NCBI GenBank assembly: GCA_902762795.1
Contig: CACWPM010000005.1
Coordinates: 1 to 64,000 of the forward strand
Length of the DNA: 64,000 bases
Origin: Fibrobacter succinogenes
Lineage (GTDB): Bacteria > Fibrobacterota > Fibrobacteria > Fibrobacterales > Fibrobacteraceae
Direction of reading: 5' to 3'
This document shows positions 8,878 to 17,603 of the stretch, one piece after another. The notes under the pieces were generated by a model. That model searched no databases, was not told where the DNA came from, and saw only the letters and a program-made list of their open reading frames with translations. The translations under genes were made by a program, and so were the position numbers. Numbering within the stretch: position 1 is the first letter of the stretch; every line of letters starts with the position of its first letter.

Positions 8878-9819
8878 ATGTTTTGTATCCAATGCCATAA
8901 AAATTTAAAGGATTTTGAAGCTTTAATCGATAAAATGGAAAATTGCCCGTTCTGTGGCGCAAAATTGGTGAGGCCTCCAGTCAAGGTTCCGCAAAAGGAT
9001 GTGAATACCTTGTTCGACAATTTGGTGCAAAAAATTGGCGAGAATATTTTTGTCGATGATTCCATTTTGGAAAACGAGCTCCGTAACATGAGCGCTCCCG
9101 AATTCGAAGATGCGAAAGACCGTTTGTTTTTGCTTGTCTTGAAGCATATTCCTTCTAGCATGTATGCCGTGAAGGAATTCTCGGATGGCGAACAGCAGGA
9201 AGTGCTTGAAGCTTGTTTAAGGCGCCTTTGCGTGGATTTGGGGATGTCGTTTGAACCCTGTGCCCAAATGCTAGACGCTTTGCAGGAATATATCTGGAAG
9301 AAGACTTTCCCGTTGTCCCCGAATTTTTTTGAAGGTCATTTTGTGGATCCCCGTGACGGGCAAGTTTATAAGACTGTTAAGATTGGCAACCAGGTATGGA
9401 TGAAGGAACCGCTGAAATACAAATGCGTGGGTTATACCGGAGAAGGTATTTATGAATGGAATGCCGTTAATAAGTACTGCGCTGTAAGAGGGTGGCGCGT
9501 CCCCAAGAAAAAGGATTTTGAAATATTGACGCAAACTGCGGCGAACTTGGGCTGTGGCGATCCGTCGAGTGTTTTGATGTCTCGCAAGGGATGGGAAAAG
9601 TGCAGCGTGACTCCGACGGATAACCTTGGCTTTGAAGCGCTTCCTGTGAAAAGCAATACGGGTATAAGCAATAATTACTTTAGCCATTTTTGGACGGCTG
9701 AAGATAAATTCTGCTTTGAAATTTTCCCCGGGCGAGTAACGTTTAGCACGCATTCGCAATCGTATGTGCGTTTAATCAAGGACGATACTGCGGAACCCCA
9801 AACGCCAGAAAAGAAATAA
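8878..9819 (+). CDS. FISUMP-domain protein with N-terminal zinc ribbon
   Basis: 313 residues, no signal peptide. It starts with a two-CxxC zinc ribbon (CIQC near 3-6, CPFC near 23-26), then a helical middle. Residues about 155-300 carry the F. succinogenes major paralogous domain (DPRDGQVYKTVKIGNQVWM, then RGWRVPKKKDF and GFEALP). FISUMP domains are usually on secreted or surface proteins of Fibrobacter; here the partner is a zinc ribbon and the start looks cytoplasmic. Molecular function is unknown. The upstream 180 bp shows no obvious gene. Confidence 0.85.
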   Translation: MFCIQCHKNLKDFEALIDKMENCPFCGAKLVRPPVKVPQKDVNTLFDNLVQKIGENIFVDDSILENELRNMSAPEFEDAKDRLFLLVLKHIPSSMYAVKEFSDGEQQEVLEACLRRLCVDLGMSFEPCAQMLDALQEYIWKKTFPLSPNFFEGHFVDPRDGQVYKTVKIGNQVWMKEPLKYKCVGYTGEGIYEWNAVNKYCAVRGWRVPKKKDFEILTQTAANLGCGDPSSVLMSRKGWEKCSVTPTDNLGFEALPVKSNTGISNNYFSHFWTAEDKFCFEIFPGRVTFSTHSQSYVRLIKDDTAEPQTPEKK

Positions 9820-9824
9820 AAAAT

Positions 9825-9847
9825 GCGCGGGCTGTCCCGCGCAATTT
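9825..9847. terminator. bidirectional hairpin terminator after the FISUMP gene
   Basis: GCGCGGG (9825-9831) pairs with CCCGCGC (9836-9842) with a 4-nt loop, followed by AATTTT. On the opposite strand the same hairpin is followed by ATTTTTTATT, so it can also stop transcripts coming from the sirtuin gene. Confidence 0.85.
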
Positions 9848-9864
9848 TCGTGGCTCCCTTTAAC

Positions 9865-9994
9865 TTCTAGCCACTTCCTACCGCCTACTTGTACTTTCAC
9901 TATGTTCAAGTACCAAATGCTAGACTCGGTCATGCCAAAGCAATCTTTGTCGCGACGCTCATCTTACGCATTTGTCCTACTGTCTACTAATCAC
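9865..9994. repeat. two 7-bp-period tracts downstream of the FISUMP and sirtuin genes
   Basis: TTCTAGC, CACTTCC, TACCGCC, TACTTGT at 9865-9892 and GTCCTAC, TGTCTAC, TAATCAC at 9974-9994 keep a strict 7-bp period of the pyrimidine-rich TACTGCC type. The second tract includes the TGA stop codon of the minus-strand sirtuin gene (9991-9993). Confidence 0.6.
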
Positions 9995-10680
9995 TTAAAC
10001 TCTTCGCACCACTTGGGTACGATTTCGGTTGCCTTCCCTTCAACGACGACGTCCGTGTAGGGGTCGCCGTAGGGCGCTTCGAGGTTGAGGCATGTGACTT
10101 TTGCACCGTACGAATGCGCGAAGCTCTTGAATCCTGCTGCCGGATACACAACGCTACTTGTACCGATATAGACAAATTCATCACAGTTCATGAGCGCGTT
10201 CTGGATTTCGTCCATGTACAAAGGCGTTTCCCCGAAGAATACGATGTCCGGTCGCACGGGGCTTCCGCAAATCGGGCACTTGGTGTCCATCGTTTCTTCG
10301 CCCGTGAAGTCGAATTCATGCTCATGCTTTGTGCAGCGGAGCTTCATCAAGTCGCCGTGCATATGCAGCACGCGCTTGCTTCCGCCTCGTTCGTGCAGGT
10401 CATCGACGTTTTGCGTTACAAGCAAAAATTTATCGCCGAGGCGCTCTTCGAGCTTGGCAAGCGCGATGTGTGCCGCGTTCGGCTCATGCTCGGGGAGTCC
10501 CTTTCGCAAGAAGTTGTAAAAGTCCTTGACTCGTTTCGGGTCGCGGCGGAGGGCTTCCGGCGTGCAGACGTCTTCGATGTTTTCGTGCTCCCACATGCCA
10601 TCGTTCCCGCGGAATGTGCGAAGACCTGATTCAGCGCTGATTCCAGCACCTGTCAGAACCACTACTCTATAACGTTTCAT
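9991..10680 (-). CDS. cobB: NAD-dependent protein deacylase, sirtuin family (CobB-like)
   Basis: 229 residues. NAD-binding TGAGISAESGLRTFRG (10-25), TQNVDDLHERGG (89-100), catalytic HMHG (His108) and a Cys-containing zinc region (KCPICG near residue 134) identify a bacterial sirtuin. In E. coli CobB the desuccinylase pocket uses Tyr and Arg three residues apart; here Tyr55 is present but +3 is Leu58 with Arg59 next, so acyl preference is open. AGGAGA precedes the ATG. It lies 18 bp downstream of the M20 peptidase gene, probably in one transcript. Confidence 0.9.
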   Translation of the reverse strand: MKRYRVVVLTGAGISAESGLRTFRGNDGMWEHENIEDVCTPEALRRDPKRVKDFYNFLRKGLPEHEPNAAHIALAKLEERLGDKFLLVTQNVDDLHERGGSKRVLHMHGDLMKLRCTKHEHEFDFTGEETMDTKCPICGSPVRPDIVFFGETPLYMDEIQNALMNCDEFVYIGTSSVVYPAAGFKSFAHSYGAKVTCLNLEAPYGDPYTDVVVEGKATEIVPKWCEEFK

Positions 10681-10698
10681 ATTTTCTCCTTCTTCTTG

Positions 10699-12066
10699 CT
10701 ACAGGTTCGCAAAGAAAAGCGCTTCTGCGACGATTCCGCTTTCGAAATCGGGCAAATACAGGCTTTCGTTTTCGCCGTGGGCATTGCATTCCGGGTCCTC
10801 GAGGCCCGTGAGCAAAATGGGGATGTCGCCGAACGTGTTACGGAAAAGCTCTGCACCGGGGATGCTTGCGCCGCAACCGATAAATTTTGTGGGGGCGTTG
10901 TAGGCGTCCGCCATAGCATCGCTCATTTTCTTGAAGAATGGGTGTGTCGTGTCGGTGACGAACGGATTGGCGCCGTCTTCCTTGTCGATGGTGATTTCCA
11001 TGTTGTTCGAAACTTGCGCTTTAAGGAAGTCGGCGAGCATGTCGGTGCATTTGTTTGCATCCATGCCGGGGGCAAGGCGGATTCCTATGCGGGCGTAGGC
11101 GCTGTCTTGCAATACGTTACCGGCGTTTGCGCGGGAGCCGGACTCGATGGTGCTTACGATGATACTCGGGCGGCGCCACAGCGAAATCAAAATTTCGTCT
11201 TCGGGTACGTTCAATTTCACTTGTTCGAGAACTCCGCCATCGTTGCGGAAAATTTCTTCGGTCATGCCGAGCGATTTGTACGATTCCAGTTCATTCTTTG
11301 TCGGCGGGATGATGTCATCTTCGTAATGCGGAATGAGAATCTTGCCGTCCTTGTCGGTGAGGCTTGCGATCATGCGGCAAAGCGCTTGTACCGGATCGGG
11401 AATTGGGCCGGACCACGAGCCGGAATGGAGAGGCGCCTTTGTCGCGCGGAGTGTCACGTTGATGGCGCTCATGCCGCGGAGCGTTGTCGTGATGGAGGGC
11501 GTTCCCTTCGCGAAGTTCCCAAGGTCAGCGACAATCACGGCATCGCATTTCAGGAGTTCCGCATGTTCCGAAAGGATTTTCTCGAAGCCCGCGCTTCCGG
11601 ATTCTTCTTCGCCCTCGATGATGAACTTGAGATTCGGGCCTTCGCCTTTGAGTTCCTTGCGAACTTGTTCAAGGGCTGCGAGATGCACGATGACGCCTGC
11701 CTTGTCGTCGGCGGTGCCGCGTCCAAAGAGACGGTCGCCTTTTTGCGTGGCCTTAAACGGTGGCGTGTCCCACAAAGCTTCACGCATTGGCGGTTGCACA
11801 TCGTGGTGGGCGTACAAAAGAATGGTCGGCTTATCCGGAGTGGTGAGACTTTCTGCGTAAACGCTTGGTCGTCCGCTCGGCGGCATCAAAAACTGGATGT
11901 TCGTAAGCCCAGCTTTTTCAAACATGGCTTTGACCGCATTGGCGGAGTCCAAAACAAACTTCTGGTCGAAATTGTCGAAACTGATGGATGGTATGGCTAC
12001 CAAGTTCGAAAGCATGTCGATGTAGCGCGGCATGTTTTCGTGAATATCTTTTTTGATATTTTGCAT
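10699..12066 (-). CDS. M20 family dipeptidase/metallopeptidase
   Basis: 455 residues, cytoplasmic. Metal-binding motifs are LLYAHHDVQPP (about residues 82-92), RGTADDKAG (about 115-123) and EGEEESGS (about 150-157), typical of the M20 clan (CNDP-like dipeptidases rather than DapE). A dimerisation lid domain lies around residues 195-320. It probably releases amino acids from short peptides; the peptide importer at 6357-8694 is a plausible functional partner, though not adjacent. AGAGAG precedes the start. Confidence 0.85.
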   Translation of the reverse strand: MQNIKKDIHENMPRYIDMLSNLVAIPSISFDNFDQKFVLDSANAVKAMFEKAGLTNIQFLMPPSGRPSVYAESLTTPDKPTILLYAHHDVQPPMREALWDTPPFKATQKGDRLFGRGTADDKAGVIVHLAALEQVRKELKGEGPNLKFIIEGEEESGSAGFEKILSEHAELLKCDAVIVADLGNFAKGTPSITTTLRGMSAINVTLRATKAPLHSGSWSGPIPDPVQALCRMIASLTDKDGKILIPHYEDDIIPPTKNELESYKSLGMTEEIFRNDGGVLEQVKLNVPEDEILISLWRRPSIIVSTIESGSRANAGNVLQDSAYARIGIRLAPGMDANKCTDMLADFLKAQVSNNMEITIDKEDGANPFVTDTTHPFFKKMSDAMADAYNAPTKFIGCGASIPGAELFRNTFGDIPILLTGLEDPECNAHGENESLYLPDFESGIVAEALFFANL

Positions 12067-12186
12067 AATATTCTCTCTTGTCTAATAGAATTATAAAATT
12101 TTTTGGGGCGTGGCAATAGGTGGTTTGCCAGTTCTATAAGTCTTGCCGTGCAGTCTTTGGTGGCAGATTTTTCTATTTTACTACTC

Positions 12187-13362
12187 ATGAACGATAATTG
12201 TATCAATCACGAATATTTTATGCGTCCGAGCGACCGCATTCTTGCATTGATTCGCCGCATTTTCCACAACAATCCGGAATTTCGCCACGATTCTTTTAAG
12301 CATGTGGCGCGTTTTGCTCCGATTATCCCGTTTATGGGCGGTCGTCCGGATTTGAGCAAGGTTCTTAATCGCGTGGTGACTTTTGCTGACGGCTCCAATC
12401 CGCTGCATTTCGGTTGCCCGATCGTACTCGCGGCTGGTGCAAACAAGACGGCTCTTCGCATTTGCGATTACGCCAATATGGGTTTTGGCGGTATTTCTGT
12501 GGGGACGGCGACACGCCATGTTCGCGAAGGAAACACGCATAGACCGCGTATCGGTTTCATTGAAAAAGATCGTGCCATCCACAACAGCATGGGCCTCAAC
12601 AACGATGGTGTCGAAGCTGTGACTCGTCGTACGGATGCGCAGATTGCCGCTGCTCACAGGGCCGGAATGTGCGTGGGCATTTCCGTTGCCGAAACGCCGG
12701 GCCTTACCGACGAAAACGAAAAGCTCAAGGACATTGTCGAAAGTTTCTCCATTGCTTATCGCGTTGCCGATTACATCGAAATCAACGTGAGCTGCCCGAA
12801 TACGGGGGAGAACCGCCTCGATCTCGACATGTCCTTCATCGACAAGATTTTCTCCGAAATCAAGAATTACCGCGATGCGCAGAGCTACCGCAAGGCTGTT
12901 TATGCAAAGCTCAGCCCGGATATGGCCGAAGCCCACACGGCTACGATTATGGATGCGCTTGTGAAGGCGGGCGTGAACGGCGTTGTCATCGGCAACACGT
13001 ATCCGACCAAGAAAATCGTAGATCTCCCGGTCCGCGTCAATTATAACGAACTGACTCCGCTCCGCGCGGATGGCGATCGTGGGGGGATGTCGGGCCGTCC
13101 GCTTTACGAGAACATGGTGAAAAACGTCAAGTTCATCCGCGAACATTATCCGCAGATGAGCGTGATGGCTTGTGGCGGCATTGACCACGGCTACAAAATT
13201 TACGACCTCATCAAGCTGGGTGTCGATGCGGTGCAGTGCTACTCGGTCGTCGCGTTCCGTTGGATGGCCGCTCACGCGATGCGCAGTGAACTTGAAGAAG
13301 CTCTTTCGAAAGACGGTTACAAGACTCTCGCTGATTACGATGCCAAAAATCCGAAACGTTAA
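12187..13362 (+). CDS. pyrD: dihydroorotate dehydrogenase-like flavoprotein (PyrD class 2 type)
   Basis: From ATG 12187 the protein has 391 residues; ATG 12220 is an alternative, and neither has a clear Shine-Dalgarno. Features are NPLHFGCPIVLAAGANK, GFGGISVGTAT, NSMGLNNDGV, EINVSCPNTG, VVIGNTYP, SGRPLYE and a late CGGIDHGYKIYDLIKLGVDAVQCYS, following the DHODH barrel order with FMN-phosphate loops. Class 2 enzymes oxidise dihydroorotate with quinone at the membrane; the N-terminal helices would fit that. Position next to unrelated genes gives no further support, so a related FMN oxidoreductase is possible. Confidence 0.8.
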   Translation: MNDNCINHEYFMRPSDRILALIRRIFHNNPEFRHDSFKHVARFAPIIPFMGGRPDLSKVLNRVVTFADGSNPLHFGCPIVLAAGANKTALRICDYANMGFGGISVGTATRHVREGNTHRPRIGFIEKDRAIHNSMGLNNDGVEAVTRRTDAQIAAAHRAGMCVGISVAETPGLTDENEKLKDIVESFSIAYRVADYIEINVSCPNTGENRLDLDMSFIDKIFSEIKNYRDAQSYRKAVYAKLSPDMAEAHTATIMDALVKAGVNGVVIGNTYPTKKIVDLPVRVNYNELTPLRADGDRGGMSGRPLYENMVKNVKFIREHYPQMSVMACGGIDHGYKIYDLIKLGVDAVQCYSVVAFRWMAAHAMRSELEEALSKDGYKTLADYDAKNPKR

Positions 13363-13919
13363 TGATGATTCGATGCGCTAAAATATTTGCCCTTGCGGTT
13401 TTGCTTAGCTGTGTTCAGTCTTTTGCTGGATATTTTATCGAGCAATCCTACGAAGATGTTCCAGCTAAAGATTCGCTTGCGTCTTTTTCTTTTGGCGGCG
13501 AGTTGGAGCTCGTCTATTACTTGAGTTCCATCCATCCGGGAATTCTGCTTAGTGGCGAGTACCGTTTCCATAAACATCATTCGGCAGATTTATTCGCGGT
13601 GGCGTTGTTTTCTGGGGACTATCTGGAAATTGGCGCCGATTGGCGCTTCTTTTTCCGTGGTGCTCGTGAAGACGATTTTGTGCGTCTGGGAATTTCGTTC
13701 GTTTCTTTTGAACGTTTCGAAAAGAACTATTTTCCGCCGCGCGTGACGCTTGGTTATGGTCGCGATATCACTTTTTTCAAGAATACAAGTTTTCTGTGTC
13801 GTATAGAACTGGATGCAAGTTACATCATGGGACGGGCGCTTGTTGAAAAGGAAAATGATTTTTCTTATCGTGAAGCGCATTTTACGGCATCGTTGAATAT
13901 CGGTTTTTATCTGTTTTAA
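13362..13919 (+). CDS. hypothetical exported protein, probable small beta-barrel
   Basis: 185 residues. A signal peptide (MMIRCAKIFALAVLLSCVQSFA) is followed by alternating amphipathic strands rich in aromatic residues, for example FSFGGELELVYYLSS and GYGRDITFFKNTSFLC, ending in ...SLNIGFYLF with a terminal Phe. That is the usual sign of an outer-membrane beta-barrel. Its ATG overlaps the pyrD stop (TAATG), so translation is probably coupled. I do not recognise a named family. Confidence 0.75.
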   Translation: MMIRCAKIFALAVLLSCVQSFAGYFIEQSYEDVPAKDSLASFSFGGELELVYYLSSIHPGILLSGEYRFHKHHSADLFAVALFSGDYLEIGADWRFFFRGAREDDFVRLGISFVSFERFEKNYFPPRVTLGYGRDITFFKNTSFLCRIELDASYIMGRALVEKENDFSYREAHFTASLNIGFYLF

Positions 13920-13943
13920 ATAGCTATTTATAGGATGGATTAA

Positions 13944-14711
13944 ATGTCTAAAATAATTCGTGCAATTTTCGTTCTTTTGTTCCTTGCTGCATCAGTGTTT
14001 GCTGGGCCGTGGCTTGGACTCACTTACAAAAAAGCCCTCTACGAAAATCACCTAGCGCTCCTCGTTTCTGGAGTGCATCCGGAATCGGGTTGCCTTGCGG
14101 CAGGAGTTCTTTCGGGGGATTTGGTCATCGGTTTCGATGGCAAGGACTTGGTCAACGTGGCGCAAATCCAAAATGTACTTAAAAATGCGACCGTTGGATC
14201 GCATGTCTCTATCGAAATTTTCCGCGAAGGCAAGCGCATTCCCTTGACGGTGACGCTCACGGAACGTCCGGACGATATTTCGAGCCTTACGGGTTCTGCT
14301 ATCGGGAGCAAGATGGCTTCGTTCGGCAAGAACTTTTACAAGAATGGCGAGAAGAGGCAAGAAGCCCCGAAGGCTACATTATTGGACTTCTGGGCGACTT
14401 GGTGCGGACCGTGCCGCCAGACGTTACCCGTGCTTGAAAAAATGTACAACAAGTATTCTAGCCAGGGGCTAGAAATCATTGGCATTTCGTCCGAACAAAA
14501 GAATACGCTTCTCTCGTTCTATAAAAAGCAACATGCCTCGCCATATCCGCTTTACCGCGATGCCGATCAGGGACTCTGGCGCCGTTACGGCATTCATGCG
14601 GTTCCGACGCTCATGCTCCTCGATTCGAACGGCTACATCAAGCGCGTCTGGAGTGGCGCTCCGAGTTTTGAAATGCTCGAGAAACTTGTGCTTGAAGTCA
14701 TGGAAAAGTAG
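13944..14711 (+). CDS. exported PDZ-thioredoxin fusion (TlpA/ResA-like)
   Basis: 255 residues with a signal peptide (about 1-20). Residues about 22-108 form a PDZ domain (GPWLGLTY..., SGDLVIGFDGKDL, V.I.IFREGKRIPLTV). Residues about 125-255 form a TlpA/ResA thioredoxin fold with active site WCGPC at 153-157 and cis-Pro motif VPT near 225. It would reduce or exchange disulfides in the periplasm, with the PDZ part choosing peptide C-termini or tethering. It follows the barrel protein by 24 bp on the same strand, possibly an envelope-assembly pair. Confidence 0.85.
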   Translation: MSKIIRAIFVLLFLAASVFAGPWLGLTYKKALYENHLALLVSGVHPESGCLAAGVLSGDLVIGFDGKDLVNVAQIQNVLKNATVGSHVSIEIFREGKRIPLTVTLTERPDDISSLTGSAIGSKMASFGKNFYKNGEKRQEAPKATLLDFWATWCGPCRQTLPVLEKMYNKYSSQGLEIIGISSEQKNTLLSFYKKQHASPYPLYRDADQGLWRRYGIHAVPTLMLLDSNGYIKRVWSGAPSFEMLEKLVLEVMEK

Positions 14712-14716
14712 AGCTT

Positions 14717-14796
14717 GGAGAATTCGGAATTAAGAGTTTTTAGATCTGGCGGTACCCTCGGTTATGCCCATTCGGAACTCTGGATTCTGAATTTGG
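14717..14796. repeat. heptad element with inverted arms
   Basis: Left tract GGAGAAT, TCGGAAT, TAAGAGT (14717-14737) and right tract CATTCGG, AACTCTG, GATTCTG, AATTTGG (14769-14796) are both 7-bp periodic and roughly reverse-complementary to each other. They fill the gap between the thioredoxin and ClC genes. Confidence 0.6.
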
Positions 14797-14875
14797 TGTA
14801 TCTGGCGGATGTCGCAGATTTGGGCGTGTTCGCGAAACCTTGTCGCGTACTTTTAAAATTTCTATCTTGCGCCGT

Positions 14876-16246
14876 GTGAAGCGGATTCATAGAACGATTG
14901 CGAAAATACTTGTAGTGAACGGTTACTTGCCAAAGCTTGGTCTTGCAGCGGTAATTGGTTTTGTGACGGGGCTTGTCGCAGTCGCATTCCATTTTGGGCT
15001 TTCCGAAGCGGTTGCATGGGTGCGCAAGCCATGGATTCTTGGAATTTTGCCATGGTGGGCTTTTGCCGCGGTGCCTGCGATTGGCGGGCTTGTTGTCGGT
15101 CTTTTCATCCACAAGATTGCTCGTGCGCCAGAAACGGCGGGGCAGGGCACTGACAAGATGATCCATTCGTTTCATCATCAGGGCGGCAATGTTCGTGCGC
15201 GCGTGGCGCCGGTCAAGTTTTTTGCGAGTATTGTCACGCTTTCGACAGGCGGTTCGGCAGGTTACGAGGGACCGATTTCGCAAATTGGCTCTGGGATTGC
15301 ATCTACGATATGCAAATTCTTCAAGATGCCACGGATGATGCGCGGGCAGTTCTTGCTGGCGGGTACGGCGGCCGGGCTCGGCGCTATTTTCAAGGCTCCG
15401 CTCGCGGGAGCGCTTACATCGGTCGAGATGCTTTATCGCGAAGATTTTGAATCGAATGCTTTTGCCACCTCCATCATATCGTCGGTCGTGGCGTTTGCGG
15501 TTTACGTGGCGTTTGTGGGGACCTCTCCTTTGATTGGCGGAGTGCCCGCGTTCCCGTTTACAGGGGGCGTGGAATTGCTTGCCTGTGCTTTGCTAGGAAT
15601 TTTCTGCTTCCCGTTCTCGTACTTGTATGTGCGTTTTTACTACGAATCCGAACGGCGTTTTGGCAAGTGGGCCATTCCTGCCTGGAGTAAGCCCGCGGTG
15701 GGCGGCGCGTTCATTTCGCTGCTGGTGCTTGCGTACCCGGAAGTTTCGGGTGGCGGCTTTGAATTTATCGATAATCTGGTGGCGGGGCTTGTGCCGCATA
15801 CGTTGTGGGGCGTGGTGCTTTTGCTTGGAATAGTGCTTGCGAAAATTGTGGCCACGGCGTTGACGGTCGGTTCGGGAGGTTCCGGAGGTGTCTTTGGACC
15901 ATCGTTATTTATTGGTGGTGTTGTCGGTGCTATTTTTGCTGGAATTTGCGAACTTGTGCTGCCGGGATTCATCCGCATACCGGAAATGTTCATTTTCGTT
16001 GGGATGGCTGCGTTCTTTGCTGGGGCTACAAAGGCCCCGATTGCGGGCGTCGTTATGGTTTGCGAAATGACGGGAAGCTATAGCTTGCTTCCGGGACTCT
16101 TGATTGCGGCCGTGATGCACATGGCGTTCTCGCGCAACTGGACGATATATAAAAGCCAGGTGCTCAACAAGTTTGCATCGCCGGCACATCGCCGGGACAT
16201 GGACCGCGAACTCATTCAGGCGTACGATAAAATTGCGAAGGGATAG
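14876..16246 (+). CDS. ClC-family chloride channel/transporter
   Basis: About 456 residues from GTG 14876 (a TTG at 14840 adds 12 residues; neither has a ribosome site). Ten or more membrane helices. Selectivity-filter wording GGSAGYEGP, then GTAAGLGAIFKAPLAGALTSVE, and GSGGSGGVFGPSLFIGG, are characteristic ClC motifs. The gating Glu position of the GxExP motif is retained (YEGP). The first GSGIP motif reads GQGTD, a variant found in several bacterial ClC branches. No CBS domain follows. It probably moves chloride or another halide across the inner membrane. A hairpin terminator follows. Confidence 0.9.
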   Translation: MKRIHRTIAKILVVNGYLPKLGLAAVIGFVTGLVAVAFHFGLSEAVAWVRKPWILGILPWWAFAAVPAIGGLVVGLFIHKIARAPETAGQGTDKMIHSFHHQGGNVRARVAPVKFFASIVTLSTGGSAGYEGPISQIGSGIASTICKFFKMPRMMRGQFLLAGTAAGLGAIFKAPLAGALTSVEMLYREDFESNAFATSIISSVVAFAVYVAFVGTSPLIGGVPAFPFTGGVELLACALLGIFCFPFSYLYVRFYYESERRFGKWAIPAWSKPAVGGAFISLLVLAYPEVSGGGFEFIDNLVAGLVPHTLWGVVLLLGIVLAKIVATALTVGSGGSGGVFGPSLFIGGVVGAIFAGICELVLPGFIRIPEMFIFVGMAAFFAGATKAPIAGVVMVCEMTGSYSLLPGLLIAAVMHMAFSRNWTIYKSQVLNKFASPAHRRDMDRELIQAYDKIAKG

Positions 16247-16288
16247 CGCTGCGGGCGCTGTTGCTTTTTGCCAGGGAAATATGTTGCG

Positions 16289-16312
16289 TCCTCCCGGTCG
16301 GGGAGGATTTTT
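16289..16312 (+). terminator. Rho-independent terminator of the ClC gene
   Basis: TCCTCCC (16289-16295) pairs with GGGAGGA (16301-16307) with a short loop, followed by TTTTT. It lies in the 71-bp gap between the convergent ClC and murA genes. Confidence 0.9.
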
Positions 16313-16317
16313 GCTAG

Positions 16318-17598
16318 CTATTCCGCGTCGCGGGCATCGGGGTTAACACGTTTGACAGTGGCGCCGATCTTTGCCATCTTGGCTTCGAAATCTTCGTAAC
16401 CGCGGTCGAGGTGGTAAATGCGGCTGATGGTCGTTTCGCCTTCGGCGATGAGGCCTGCGAGTACAAGCGCTGCGCTTGCACGGAGGTCGGAGCCCATGAT
16501 GTCGGCGCCTTCGAGCGGAAGGCCACCCTTGATGGTTGCCGTGTTGCCGTTCAGCTGGATGGACGCACCCAAGCGTTCAAGTTCTGCAACATGCTTGAAA
16601 CGGTCATTATAGACTGTATCTTGCACGAGGCTGTTGCCTGGAACGGAGAGAAGCGTTGCCATGAACGGGGCTTGCATATCGGTCGGGAATCCCGGGAACG
16701 GGAGCGTCATGAGGCTCATCGGCTTGAGTTCTTGCTGACGGGCATCGACTTCTGCCCAATCGGCGCCGACACTTACCTTGCAGCCGATTTCGCGGAAAGC
16801 GTCGAGTGTTGATGCAATGTGTTCCGGGATGATATGCGTGACCTTCACGCGGCCTCGTGTGATGGCGGCGGCGCAGAGGAACGTGCCTGCTTCGATTCTG
16901 TCGGGGATGGTGACGCCAGTGCCCGGGCGGAGCGATTCGACACCTTGAACGGTGAGGGTGCGCGTGCCTCGGCCTTGAATCTTGGCGCCCATGTTCGTGA
17001 GAAAGTCGATGAGGTTGTCAATTTCGGGTTCGAGGGCTGCATTCTGCAAGACGCTTACGCCTTTTGCGAGTGTTGCCGCCATCAAGACGTTGACTGTTGC
17101 ACCGACGCTAGAAATCGGGAAGTTGAAGTTTCCGCCGGGGAGGCGGCCTTCGCAGGTGGCTTCGACATAACCGTGCGTGACAGTAATCTTTGCGCCGAGC
17201 GCTTCAAGACCTTTGAGGTGCAGGTCAACAGGGCGCGGGCCCCAGGCGCATCCGCCGGGGAGCGAAACGCGGCAGCGACCGAATCTGGCAACGAGCGGGC
17301 CTAGAACGTAGAAGCTTGCGCGCATGGTTTTCACAAGTTCGTACGGGGCTTCGAGATGGTCTACGCCGCGTGTGTCGATTTTCAAAATATGGCTTCCACC
17401 ATTGATGTGGCAGCCAATCACGCGGAGCACATCGGACATGGTCTTCATGTCTTTCAAGTGCGGTACATTCGTAATTTCAGAAACGCCGTCGGCGAGGAGC
17501 GCTGCGGCCATCACGGCAAGCACTGCATTCTTTGCTCCTGAAATTTCAATTTCTCCATTGACCGGTGCTTTCACTTGCGGAACGATAAACTGATCCAT
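16318..17598 (-). CDS. murA: UDP-N-acetylglucosamine 1-carboxyvinyltransferase
   Basis: 426 residues, the usual MurA length. N-terminal GEIEISGAKNAVLAVMAA, substrate loop LPGGCAWGPRPVDLHL with the catalytic Cys at 117 (so fosfomycin-sensitive type), and the C-terminal DLRASAALVLAG are all intact. It adds enolpyruvate from PEP to UDP-GlcNAc, the first committed step of peptidoglycan synthesis, in the cytoplasm. The RDD protein gene lies just upstream on the same strand (5-bp gap), suggesting co-transcription. Confidence 0.97.
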   Translation of the reverse strand: MDQFIVPQVKAPVNGEIEISGAKNAVLAVMAAALLADGVSEITNVPHLKDMKTMSDVLRVIGCHINGGSHILKIDTRGVDHLEAPYELVKTMRASFYVLGPLVARFGRCRVSLPGGCAWGPRPVDLHLKGLEALGAKITVTHGYVEATCEGRLPGGNFNFPISSVGATVNVLMAATLAKGVSVLQNAALEPEIDNLIDFLTNMGAKIQGRGTRTLTVQGVESLRPGTGVTIPDRIEAGTFLCAAAITRGRVKVTHIIPEHIASTLDAFREIGCKVSVGADWAEVDARQQELKPMSLMTLPFPGFPTDMQAPFMATLLSVPGNSLVQDTVYNDRFKHVAELERLGASIQLNGNTATIKGGLPLEGADIMGSDLRASAALVLAGLIAEGETTISRIYHLDRGYEDFEAKMAKIGATVKRVNPDARDAE

Positions 17599-17603
17599 AT
17601 AAA

